This document shows, piece by piece, positions 39,101-50,399 of a DNA stretch of 64,000 bases (position 1 is its first letter; the number at the start of each line of letters is the position of its first letter). Position numbers and translations under genes: made by a program. Where the stretch lies: NCBI GenBank assembly GCA_023846275.1, contig CM043870.1:18411057-18475056 (forward strand), written 5' to 3'. The DNA is from Vanilla planifolia. Lineage: Eukaryota > Streptophyta > Magnoliopsida > Asparagales > Orchidaceae. Under the pieces are notes generated by a model. That model worked only from the letters and a program-made list of their open reading frames with translations, was not told the origin of the DNA and searched no databases.

Positions 39101-40417
39101 AAGAGGGCAATAGTCGTTACAAAATGTGGAGCATGAGTTAGTGTGGAGTATTTTTTTGTGAACATTTTCTGTGGTAGCAAATATTCAAATGAGAACTTTG
39201 AAGATTGAATGGGGAGAAAGGCTCTATGTGAATGATAGTTCAACATGGTTAACTGATCCTAAGAGATGGGGGAAACAAATCAAAGAGTTCCATTTGGCAT
39301 TAGATTCTAAAGGAAGTTGAGTTGAAATTATAGAGCTGGGATGGGGGAATTGATGGAAACAAGTGTTTTTAAGATGTAGGTGGGGGTCTTGGAAAAAGTT
39401 AGCTTTTTTTCTTAATAGTTTATTTTCTTAGAAAGGAAGACACTATTAAGCTTGATTCTAGTCTAATATTGTGAAATGATTTCAGAGGTGTAGCATATGT
39501 GAGAGATAGCTTGCCAACTAAATTGAGATACCACTAATTGTAAAATTATTTAACTTATTATATGAGAAAAACGTAAGGCCCAAACCCTCTTCTTTTCAAG
39601 TCTTGCCTGACTGGGTCAATCCTAGTAATGGACATTGTTAGATAAGAGATTGATTGTGGTGAAACATTTATTGAAAGATAACAAAGTTGTCCTAAGATGA
39701 GCTCAATGAAAATAGAAATCTCATGTGGAACAAAAGGGTAAAAGTTCATGTGATTCTTATTTTTAGTACAAATGCAAACAATGAAAGAAAGGCCTATCAT
39801 CCTTTAACAATTCAACTTTGTTGCTAAAGGTGTTAGAAAAGTTACCATAGGGATAATTGGTTTGTGGTAGCCAAGAATTCATAGCAATTTTGCTTTTTGA
39901 TCCTTTGATGTCAGCTCTTCCAATCATTATGAAGAAATTTTATTGAGTGTTAGATTATTCACCCACCAATAGTGAACATGAGCTAGGTATAAACCATTGT
40001 GTAAGATTTTCGCTTTACGCTATTTATGAATGTGTGATGATAGTAATTTAGCCTTGTATTAAAGGAGCCACCGATTCACCCTATTGTTTATTACAGTTGA
40101 ATTAAATGTTAAGGCATCAAGCTATCCTATGGAGGGTTATGACTAAGCACCTCTAAGTTAGAATCCATGCATAAATGTGATCCTTTGGCCCATTGTTAGC
40201 ATGTTGGCCAATAGTAGGGGTTTTCCAGCCTAGGGGTACACAACCATAGGCTCACCTTCTGTCGTGAAAATCTGTTTGACTTAACCACTACAAGAAATGA
40301 TCATTATGTATGAATAGTGGGTAAAATCCTTTATAGATGCTTCAATTTGTGACGAGAGATTTTAACTGGTAAAGTAACCTTCCTACCATGATCAACAAAG
40401 ATCCTACCTTTATTGTA
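36149..40417 (+). pseudogene. Degenerate 28S (26S) rRNA gene, interrupted
   Basis: The gene can be followed from its 5' end (gaccccatgttagtgaggct at 36151) to its 3' end (block near 40325-40415). Landmarks in order: D2/D3 (ctaacttgaaacatgg near 36595), ctaattgaaccatctagtag (36878), ctccaagtgggccat (37068), aagaaattcaaccatacatg (38124), and actctattaaggtagctaaa (38163), the stretch that holds the R2-type target in animals. Then, after an interruption, come tccta agatgagctc (39692), gttaccatagggataa (39840), ttgatcctttgatgtcagct (39897) and atgactaagcacctctaa (40139). About 250 bp of the 5' D1 core are missing near 36360. Decay is mostly C-to-T and G-to-A. A 1.1-kb 28S fragment sits at about 38305-39428. 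Confidence 0.92.
38305..39428 (+). repeat. Duplicated 28S segment inside the 28S gene
   Basis: This 1.1-kb block repeats the 28S region already present at about 36530-37605, in the same orientation. Paired landmarks are ctaattgaaccatctagtag (36878) with ttaattgaaatacctagtag (38650), and aaatgagaactttga (37415) with aaatgagaactttga (39189). Its left junction falls just after the ...gtttggtaaaataagtaga block of the host 28S. Its right junction is followed at 39430 by gaaaggaagac, which resumes the host 28S at almost the same point. The host gene therefore reads through if the block is removed. The block has lost about 45 bp around 38401. Confidence 0.85.
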
Positions 40418-40467
40418 GTAGATTGATGCCCTTGAAGACATTCACATCACAAAATTTTCAATACACA

Positions 40468-40540
40468 CTTGCTCACTTGCAGGCTTGCTCACTTGCTAAC
40501 TTTCTCACTTGCACAACATGCTCGCTTACTCTACCTGCTC
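40468..40540 (+). repeat. IGS subrepeat, 16-17 bp unit, about 4 copies
   Basis: Successive units read cttgctcacttgcagg, cttgctcacttgctaa, ctttctcacttgcacaa and catgctcgcttactcta, then a partial unit. The consensus is CTTGCTCACTTGC plus 3-4 bases. Short tandem subrepeats are typical of plant rDNA spacers. Confidence 0.8.
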
Positions 40541-40555
40541 TTATTATTGTTATAC

Positions 40556-40629
40556 TTCATGTAATGCTTCATGTAGTTCTTCATGTGTTACTTTTTATGA
40601 TACTTCATATGATACTTTATGAGATAATA
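40556..40629 (+). repeat. IGS subrepeat, 12 bp unit, about 6 copies
   Basis: Units read ttcatgtaatgc, ttcatgtagttc, ttcatgtgttac, tttttatgatac, ttcatatgatac and tttatgagataa. The 12-base phase is kept across all six, with the later units more diverged. Confidence 0.8.
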
Positions 40630-42814
40630 AAAGATTCACGTCTTGCCCCTTGGAGGCTTGCCTTGGTGTAATGTTGAAATGACTCATATTACCCATCATG
40701 GATGTTTGATGGTGTAATATGGGAATTCCAACACTTTGCCCTTCCTACAAATTGTTATGATCCACTAGCACCCAACCCTATGTCATAACAAATTGATCCC
40801 CATAAACCCAAAGATGACACATAAGATTCGAAAATTTTGCTCGCTTGCTCGCATCCATTATTAAAGAGATACCTAATGTAGTTTTTTATTTAGGCCACAA
40901 CTTTCACTTTTTTTGCCCTATTCATCACTTGTCATTACTTGGGTATGGTTGTGGTGTCACTCTATTGGTTGACTTGCCTTCTTCCTTAATGGAATTGTTG
41001 CAAATTGCAATCTACGAGGAGCAATGCATAGGATAAAGAAATCCTTAGCAAAGTGTAAGTCAAATGGTGTAATTTTCACTAGAGTTTATGCATGAACGGC
41101 TATGGCCCAACCCACAAGTTAAGCTATTTGTGCTCATGATAGAGCATTTAGCACATTTTAGCACTATGCTCATGTGTAGTAACTAGTCCACATCTTCCCT
41201 TCTCCATCCTTTGGACTGGATTGTTGGTCTAATGAAGTGTAGCTTTATTTTAGAGACATTATGTTGCAAATTGTTCTCCTAAGGATAAGGTGACTCCATA
41301 TTTTGAGACTTACCCTCTTGGTATAATTATTGTAATATGCAATCCACAAGGGGCAATGTGTAGCATGATGCAGCCTACAGTGAGGCGAGAGTTTGATGGT
41401 CCAATATGTGCTAGAATTTGTGCAAGCTAGGATTCCACTCTAATGATGCACTACCACTACTACATGTGAGGCAATGCACTTGATACACTACAACATTGTT
41501 CATGCACAAGGAAGCCAGTCTGCTTGTGCCTTGTGACAACCTATGACCATGACGAGTGAGGCTTACAAAGTATAACTTTTTTGGAATTGTTAACACTGTA
41601 AGTGTTTAGTGCATGGATAAGGTGATGCTCAGTTGGAATACTTGTCATTATTCTTGTTTGAAGTTTTGCACTTCACCCTCCACATTGAGCATTATGATGT
41701 GTAATTTTTCCCTTGTTGTAGTGAAAGCTTTGTGCTACCATGCATACTCCACAGTCACCTTCCCATCTATGCCTCTGCCATTCATGGTGTGAAATGTGAT
41801 CAAGTTCCCATGGCTAGTGTGGAAGATTTCTTCACACACATCATTTTGTTTCTAAAAAGCATAACTCTTTTCAACTATTTTCATCACTTGGGGCTATCAA
41901 TGTAAAAATCAAGTGTCACACTAATTGGGACTTCACTTGGTGTAATGTGGAATGATCAAACATTTCTTGTCATTCTACTCATTATTTCATGTGGTGTTTG
42001 ATAATGCCATAGTGGAACTTATGTCGTGCAAAGTGCACTCAATAATGTGTTTTTTCAGCATGTTATTGATTCTACATGGTGTGGTACATGGTGTCAAACC
42101 TCACTTATAACTATGCATGTGGCATAAAGGGCCAAACATGTGTGACTTGTTAGTTCTAGAATTACATGTTTTTTAAAGTGATTGACATGATGTTTCTTGG
42201 TGGTTGTCAACATTTTAAGCGTGTACTTTGCTTGCTTTCATTTTGTTGGTCTTAGAAAAATCATTTTGTAGTTACAAGAGTCAAGCTCAACACCTTCAAT
42301 TTAGAAGAAGCAATATTTTTCAACAATTTTAATGGTTGTTTGGTCATGGCATGTTATTGTGGATCATTTCTTTGCCTATGCAATTTTCTAAGGCATGCTA
42401 ATTCTTATGCCATGTGGGTGCTAGCCAAGACTTCATCTTTAATTAGACCCTTTATGCTTCTTTTTACACAAGAAATGATTTTGTGGTGCTACTTCTTATG
42501 GCTTTGCTACCTCTTTGTATGGTTAGTCATTATGTGTAGGGCTTTGTCATGTAATTGCACATTATAAGGAGGAAGTTCATATGTTCCCTATTGTCATGTT
42601 GGAATGGTCTTAGAAATCAATCATTTTGGTCTTCATTCTCTACAAGGGAGGGTTTTTGTGCAAGAATTCTTTTGTGAAATAACAACTTTTTAGAACTGAA
42701 GGTATGGTATCCCTCCTTGGGATAATTTGCTCTCCCTTTAAGGAGTATCACTAGACATGATGAACGTGTCAATAGTCACATGGGTTGCTACTTAGCACTT
42801 TGGTTTTATATTGG

Positions 42815-43916
42815 TATCTGGTTGATCATGCCAATAGTCATACTCATTTCACAAAAATTAAGCCATGCATGTGTAAGCATGAATATTTTAGACTATGAAA
42901 CTATAAATGGCTTATTAAAATAATTATTTTTTTCTTGATGGTACATGCTACTCAAATAACAATTTTAATTATAGAGCTAATACATTCACCATACCCCAAC
43001 AGTTTTGAAGAAACGCATTTATCAGATAAAAAGTCAAAGAGGGCTTTCACCCAGCTCATCGACATTTCATGATAACATGATGGATCGTATGACCTTTGTG
43101 CATACTACACATCTTTCAAATTTCCTCCATATCAAAGTTTGATGTTTCGATATGGGCCTGCATTGTACCAAAGTGTGATAGAGAATTAGGATTTAATTTT
43201 AGAGAGGGATCCTAAGAGACAGTTACCACATCCAAGGAAGGTAGCAAGCACGCAAATTACCCAACCTTGATAGAGAGAGAATTATAATAAAAAATAATGT
43301 TAAGCTCCACATGTCTGATAATTAGAATGAGTACATTCAAAATTCCTTAATGAGGATCCATTACAAGAAAAGTTTGTTGTTAGTGGCCATGGTATATCTA
43401 GATCAAATAACATATATTCAAGTGGTTGTAGATAAAAAAGTCATAAATGGAGCTTGCTTTCTGCTAATCGATCTACCTTTCGGGTGCACCACTTACCCTG
43501 ATTGTTTTGTCAATGATGTGGACTAGAATTAGATGCCTAGGTCACTCCCTTAGCATTGTTACTTTGAAGACATTAATGCTCAATGCAAGCCCATGCTCTA
43601 GATATGTTTGTGTGGGATAACATCATAAGATTTTGCTCTATTGTGCTGGCCATTATTATCATAGTAATTATTTTGAGTGAATGTCATGAGCATTCATATT
43701 TCATGGTTAGAGGTGAAATTCATAGATATATGATAGAAAAACCATAATGAAAAAATCTACCAAGAATTTTTTATTAATCAAGAATAAATGGTTTGGGCAT
43801 AAAGACAATCAAATCTCATCTTTGTGTCCACCATAAATGATGCTGACTAAGGATAAGAAATTGTTACTCTTTGGACCCTATCATCACTTCATGAGAAATC
43901 AAATTCTTTTGGTTCC
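42815..43916 (+). pseudogene. Degenerate 18S rRNA gene, 5' part only
   Basis: The 5' end is clear: tatctggttgatcatgccaa at 42815 corresponds to the universal start of plant 18S. Further landmarks are aagccatgcatgtgtaagc (42860), atagagctaatac (42973), gagggatcctaagagac (43204), ggaaggtagcaagcacgcaa (43236), aggatccattac (43353), taacatcataagatttt (43618), agaggtgaaattca (43709) and catgagaaatcaaattctt (43890). Length and order suggest few indels over this 1.1 kb. The rest of the gene (normally about 1.8 kb) is absent: homology stops at the ggttcc ending at 43916, where a minus-strand LINE starts. Most differences from the conserved sequence are C-to-T or G-to-A. Confidence 0.93.
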
Positions 43917-46732
43917 TTCATAATGTAATGGTCAGAGCCTAAATCATACTCTCCTTAAGGATCCATACATAAAATCATTAAAAAGACAAAGTTTAAGAGA
44001 TTTGGGAAAGACTATTCCCAAGTCTCAAATAAAATCACAGAAAAATATGTGATGAGCAACCTAGTCTATAGCACTATTTCCTTGGCACTTTAGGTGGGAT
44101 AGTTTGAATAGCTTTATACCCCAAGACTTATGCAATGGCCCTATGATAGGAATTATTGTTTGCTTTAGACAAACCTTACTAGTTAACTACAATAATAAAT
44201 ACAGTTGAATTTAATTCAAACACCACTACCTTAGCTTCAAGAATTAAAATTATTGGTTCCATTGCTTCAAACAAAGCAATAATTAGCTTGATAGAAGCTA
44301 ACAAGAAAAAAATGTTTCTTCTACAGTAGTAATAGGTTTACTTATGTCATCTCATGAAACAATACCAATTCTAGCATTCAAGTCATCTTGCATAGTTGTG
44401 TTGCAATTAAACTTAATCCAACTCATTGGAGGAAGACACTAATAAGAGGTAATAAATTGCCCACTGAGGGCTCCACAACTCTTTCTTGATGTGATTGCAG
44501 AGTTGTACCTAGTAGTAGCTATAATGTGAATGTTCCATTGTAGTATTTATGAATTGAATACCTTTTTCATATGTGCCTACTAATTCTTAGCAAACCAAAG
44601 GAGGACTAATGATAAAGTAGCATAGCTGACTACTTCAGAAGTTGTTGCCACTCATGCAATCATAGATATTTAGTTAAGGAGCTCAAAAAAGCAACTGACG
44701 TCCTAATAGTTATTCTCACAAATTTAGCCCAAGGACAATATAGAATCTAAAATAACAAATTAGCAAGGAATAATTTTTGAAACTTTTTGTGATTCCAAAC
44801 CCCATACCCATTAAGTAGCTTTGCTATAAATTTTGGATTCTCCACATCTATGTTAAGATAAGTTGGTCAAGTAGTAGTAGTAGGGGGGATGCAAAGACAA
44901 TTATCCAACAAAAAGAAAAAAAATACCCACAACATTCCACCAAACTGCATTGTTTGTGGTGTAGAAGGTTACAATTTATGTAACATACTCGCATGAGATG
45001 ATCTATAAGGAAAATGGAAATTATTATTTGTCATTAAGTATTTGTACATGAGGGACTAAACCCATAAACTGTGAAAAATGAGTCCTCCATAATCCCTACA
45101 TAGAGTTACCATTTCTTTATAGGAATAATATATTATACAAATAATTTCTTGAACTCCATAATACTATAGGTAGGAATTAATGTATGGGTTAAGTAAGAAG
45201 AAGGAATAGTAGCAAACATTAAGTTAATCATGACAATATGGCACATCATAATCACCTTTTGTCCATCTTGTCATAGTTTTAAACACGATTAAAAATGAAA
45301 TTGAAGCATTTTTTCTAAAGTTTGGTTATTACAATTGGTATTTTTAGATATTTTGATTGAGTTGCACAATATTTATGTAGTTTTTCTACAATACTGTTTT
45401 TAAACATGTAGTGCATCACCTTGTTAAATAACACTCTTGATTTGTTTAGATTTGTCACCTAACAAGAGTGATGCCCATACTGCTCCATAATTTCTTCATT
45501 ATAGCACAACTTATAGGCATTTAAATCATGACTTCATCAAAATATAAGAGCTGGGTAATCATACGAAAAAATGGTCAATCTTAAACAAAATAGAGGTAAC
45601 ATGATCAAGCTTACTCTAAATAAGCCATGAGAGGTCCTCTAACAAAATATTAAATAGGTATGGTGAGAGAAGACATCCTTATTTGTGACCATAAGTTGCT
45701 TTGATCCATGGTAGATGGATTTCATTAAACATAACCTCAAATGTTTGTGTAATAAAGTAGGCCTTAAACACAATCACATCAAAGAGTAACAAACCAAAAA
45801 TGCTTAATCATATACCTCACAAATTTAAAATTTACCTTGACATAAGCTTCATTCATATTGAATTTTAGCTCAATCAATCCTTATTTGGAAGTAGATTGGT
45901 GCAAATGGGTTGTGATTTCTGATTGCAAAAGAATATTATTAGATATACCATGTCTTAACACGAAAACAACTTGTTCTTAAGTAGTGATCTCAAGATGCCC
46001 CTCATTTAGTCTAGCCACCAAACTTTTGGTCACTACTTTACTACAAATTGCTCAAGTTTGGATGCTCTTTGAGCTTTAGAGATAAGTATGTCATTCTGTT
46101 TTTCCATCTTTTTGAAATAAAGCTAATTTAAAAAATTATTTTACTACTATAATAATGACCATTTGTGTGATCTTTTGATAACCATGCACAAACTCAAATG
46201 AGAAGATGTCCATCCCAAGGGATTTATTTCTTTTGACAAACATCACCATAAATATGATCCCATCATCACTAGTTGGAGACACAGGTGTCGCCACATATTC
46301 ATTATTAATAGTTCTCTAAGCTAGGAAGGTTAGGGGAGGCTCACACTACACTTGGCTACACCACTTCTTATTGAAATTCTAGATAAAATTTCTTTAATCT
46401 AAGTTGGGGAGGCCATTAGTTCCTTGATATCATTTTTATGTTTGTTGTTATAGTTTCTCTTGGAAGAAGAGGTAGATGCCACCAAGAAAAAAACGAATGT
46501 GTTTGTCCCAAAGTGTGGCCTAATTAAGCTTAGCATACCACCACCAACACACTTCTTCTAAAGCCAAGGTCGTGTGATAGTAAGCAATACATTTTGCTAA
46601 AATATCATGTTTTCACTTAGTTGATTTGTTCATAGGTTATTCAAGTTAAAGCACCAAGATTTCCTCATCCTATTGATAAGGATACTAAGAATATTATGAA
46701 ATTTTGTTACATTCCATTTCTGTAATGCTATC
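43905..46732 (-). mobile_element. LINE copy 1, 3' half (reverse transcriptase, zf-RVT, RNase H)
   Basis: Read on the minus strand from 46732 downward. The catalytic box of reverse transcriptase at 45533-45544 reads YFDE within MITQLLYFDEVMI (family Y/F-A-D-D). The RNase H domain at about 44070-44435 reads LPPMSWIKFNC, then an Asn codon (44400-44402) where the family has the catalytic Asp, then ARIGIV. The 3' terminus lies at 43905-43916, abutting the 18S remnant. Plant L1-like LINEs with a C-terminal RNase H have this layout. The 5' half of the same element appears to continue at 48892, because the coding alignment resumes there. Stops are frequent. Confidence 0.87.
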
Positions 46733-46851
46733 TGAAGTAAAAACAATATACAAAATCTCACAAGGGAGTGAATTATGGTCTTAAAAATAATTTTTATTAT
46801 TTTAAATATATTATTTTCTCAAAAATAATTTTATGTTTATAGAAAAGTTTG

Positions 46852-46940
<89 letters not shown>

Positions 46941-48891
46941 TCTTTAATATGATAAGAAAATGAAGATAAAAATTAAAATGAGACACAAAATGTTGTGGTA
47001 GTTCAAATCAAATTAGAACCTACCTCCACCCTTGACCAAGGATAAGAAAAGTACCACCAAAAAAAGGCTACAACTTGAGATTTTTTTCTTAAGGTTCACC
47101 TCAACCTACTAGCTTTATCAGGTTCAACTATAGCCCTGACTTTTAAGAGCTCAATCTAAGACTTTCGCAAATGTCGTGCCACCAACCCAAGAGAAAAAGA
47201 AAAACACAGTAAGACGAAAAACATTTGTTAAATCCGTAGAATTTTTATTCTTAATGGAACAATGCAAAAACATCTTAAATTTAAGAAGAGAAATGAGAAT
47301 TTGAAGGTTTAGACGTGCAAAGCTTAGATGGAAACATTCAATGATTTAAGTAGAGCTCGTAGTTACTATTAGAAGAATTTACAACAGTAGAATATTTACG
47401 AGCACTTCGTTGAAATCTCAAGATTGGTTCTTGTTCATTAGTTATTTCATTTATAATGGCTAGGTATTTATAAAAACTTTGGATTGTAACTATTACAAAG
47501 TGAAATTAGCTATTTGAAAATATGTAGCGAGTAAGCTTAAAAACCTTTTATAGACATGTTAAAATAATTTTTTGAAAATGGCTAATCTAATGGCTAAAAA
47601 ATAAGTCATTAAGGAAGATGGACTAGGGTTGTTGGATCTGATCAAAGGAGATACTGATTGCCATATCTAATGCTAAGTTGGTAGATGAGTTATAGATGGT
47701 GAGATCAAGATAGATTTCATCTTGGCCATCTGATCATGTTAGATGAGATCAAGATTATTTTATTTAACAATGGTAAACTCAAATTTAATCTTGGTCATAG
47801 GATTCAAATAAGATAATTACAAGTCGCAAGATTGAAGGATAAGGCAGAGAAAAATCTAGTGGTCTGATAAGTTAGAATGAAGCTGTTGTCAAATTTAGAG
47901 ATAAATTATATGAAATCGATAGAATCAACAATCATTGTTAGATCAAGAAGATCGAATGAATTGTGGGATGGTTGGTCATGATAGAGAAATAAAGTGGTGG
48001 CGAGCTTCACAATGTGATTATGGAAATGCACAATCAGATGGTGCTGTACAGTCCTTATTTTGGATGCAAATAGGCATGATGGATTTTGTCTTACATTACA
48101 GGGAAAGATAAGTACTTGGACATTATAATAATTGGCATAGGAGTAATATTCAGAGCTTAATTAGCTCTAGCTCCCCCATTGTGTGCTCAAGAATTCATTC
48201 TATGGATGTACTCATATATATAGGTTTATATGTATACTTAGTTTGAGTGCTGCCCAACTCGAACTAATGTCATACCCTATCTTGTTTAAGAATTTGCCAT
48301 TAACTAGAATGTGTTCATCCTGATTTGGTTTTGACTTTTCCTGACGTGGCATGCAACTGCTCACTTGGGCTTGCCCTGACGGAGAAGCTTTGCACTTGGG
48401 CATAAATTAAGATGTGGCAAAAAAATGTGTATATATTTTTTAATTATGAAAAATTTAATAGAATTAATTATTTTAATTTAAACAAGGGTTAGCAAGCAAA
48501 CTGACATGGAATTTAATAAAGATATGATTTCACAAAGAAAAAGATTATGAAATTCAAAAATAAAATGCTATTTATTTGATAAATCAAGGAGATGACTGAA
48601 TAATTTGATGCTTAAATATAATTTGAAATTAATATAGAAGGATAGTGCCTTAAAATCAACAAGCTAAAATTCTATTTTATATAAAAAAGCTTATCAAAGC
48701 TTGGTATACATGTCTATAATGCTTAAAACATATTGAAAACTCCATAGTTCTTTGAAGGGCACTAAGTCACCATCTTCAAAGATGCATAGCTTGTTCATTA
48801 AAATTATACCTTTTGAACACTAAATAAACCAATTAGAATAAAATTCTAAGTATTTAATACTTGACTCATCGAACACAAAGGTGACCTAACA
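46733..48891. mobile_element. 2.16-kb insertion splitting LINE copy 1, probable solo LTR or LTR element
   Basis: The insertion interrupts LINE coding homology: the sequence at 48892 onward and the sequence below 46732 together match the uninterrupted region at about 56620-56650 of LINE copy 2. Its ends read tgaagtaaaa and cctaaca, giving TG...CA termini; on the minus strand it begins TGTTAGG. It contains a (TA)n tract, an aagggagtgaattatgg block near 46770 and cctacctccaccc near 47020, wording common in plant copia-type LTRs. I recognise no coding domain. A clean target site duplication could not be fixed because of decay. The 63-codon open frame at 48212 is not considered a gene. Confidence 0.62.
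46853..46937. repeat. (TA)n microsatellite, about 42 units
   Basis: An uninterrupted run of alternating T and A covers about 85 bp. It is the only perfect long simple repeat in the window, and its perfection contrasts with the decay around it, so it is probably still changing length by slippage. It can form a cruciform. Confidence 0.98.
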
Positions 48892-49079
48892 CCGTTAAAG
48901 CACTACTAAATGTAGTGCATAGACCATCCATAGGTTTTCCACTAATGGTCCTTTTCCAAGAAACATTCACTACCCTAGTTGATTAAGGAAAGCATAACCA
49001 GATCCTTTCAAATTAGGTTCTTCTTTAAGTTTTGTCCAATATAGATTTTCTAAGCTATATAAGTAATATGTAGTACTTT

Positions 49080-49960
49080 AAGCCAATATATGGGAGATAT
49101 GTAATAGTGGTACTCAAAAAGGCTTACATATTGTTGAAACTCAAGAAAGCTCCATCCAATCTTTTGAAGATACAACCATTCCCCTCCTTTTAACTACACC
49201 AAGTAAACCGATTCTCAATAAAATCAAAGTTAATTAGATCTAAATCATGAATAAAGCTAGATAATCCATACTGAGCATGTTCATTACTGAATTTTTTCAC
49301 CTTTATTTATCGTCTTATGTAAGTAAGACATTAAAGGCCCCTGCAATAAGTAGCTTTCCACTAAGCTTATATAGTATTTTTCATTTGATCCCAATCTTGT
49401 CAGTAGTTTATATAGACTTTTGATACATACATGACGCAACACTACCAAATCTCATTATTGCCATATCTCACCATAATAGTAACCACCTGTGAGGAGTAAT
49501 CCATAATCTAAAGTTAGATTTAATTCCCTTATAATACTACAATATCCATAAATAACCCAATGAAAGTTTGAACAAAGTAATTCTTATTTTTACCCAAAAG
49601 CCCATCCACCTCACACCTATTAATGGTCTCCATATGAGTTTCCAACACAGCAACTATCAAGGACCTATTCTTCCTTACCAAATGTTGCAAGTAGCCATGG
49701 GATTCAATTCTTTATTCTCATGGATATTCCACTCTACAAATGAAACCATAATTTATTAGCAAAAATACATTGCCCCAAACAAAAACCATTCACATTGTGA
49801 CACACTCTATCAAAAGCAAATATGTATTTTAAAGGCATAACAAAACTAGAATAGCATGTAGAACTAAGATAATTCATGAAATTAATCACACAATACTGAC
49901 ACAAGAAGCTTTACCAACTTAAGTTCTCAGAGTTCATTATTAATAAGATATTAACCTAGC
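49080..49960 (-). pseudogene. LINE endonuclease remnant
   Basis: The minus strand reads VAVLETHMETI near 49640 (family L-L-E-T/P-x), and LLIAGAFNVLL near 49330, matching the conserved G-D-F-N box with the catalytic Asp replaced by Ala at 49330-49341. Around 49200 it reads NRFTWC followed by GNGCIFKRLDGAFLS, matching F-T-W...R-L-D-R of plant L1 endonucleases. In the living element this domain nicks target DNA to start target-primed reverse transcription. Stops and the lost Asp make it inactive. Confidence 0.83.
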
Positions 49961-50399
49961 TAACTATGTCCACTCCACCCCCTATCAAAAAACATAGCAT
50001 ATAACCCATCCCAACATATTAATAATCAAATAAAAAATTGAAAACCATCAAATCAGGCATGTTGGTGTGAACAATATTCCCTTTTTTTGGGAATGTACCA
50101 ACAACTTTTGAATAGATTATTTGCATCGACTATTACTTTATATTTATAGTTGCCCCAATCCTTGTATCTTATTACAGTGTATTCCAAATCCACACTTGAA
50201 ATAGAAGCTAAATTCTAGCACCCAAGCATGTTGTAGCATTTAATAAAGCACTTTACCTCCTCCCTTACATATTAGTGAGTCCAAGCAGAACAAATGAGAC
50301 TATCCAATAAAGTAAGCATGACTAAATTTAGATTACTCAGCTTCTAGAGACATCCTCTCACATCTGGATTACTCCATAGCCAATAGGTCACCATTTTAA

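Larger units (their letters stand above)
40418..42814 (+). other. rDNA intergenic spacer remnant (IGS and 5' ETS)
   Basis: About 2.4 kb lie between a 28S 3' end and the 5' end of the next 18S, the position of the plant intergenic spacer, which carries the Pol I promoter and subrepeats. Two short tandem repeat tracts lie near its left end. Other loosely repeated blocks include ggtgtaat-centred motifs at 40713, 41063 and 41940 and a pair near 41005 and 41340 (gcaatctacgaggagcaatg and gcaatccacaaggggcaatg). A possible Pol I start-like site, attataaggaggaa near 42562, is only suggestive. The open frames at 40423, 40845 and 42340 are not considered genes. Confidence 0.82.

Noticed and set aside
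40423..42567. Open frames in the spacer between 28S and 18S as genes
   Set aside because: They fall in the rDNA spacer, partly in tandem repeats, and have no recognisable domains.
35747..43916. Organelle or bacterial origin for the rRNA sequences
   Set aside because: The presence of 5.8S and ITS2, the 28S-IGS-18S order and eukaryotic landmarks exclude 16S/23S type genes.
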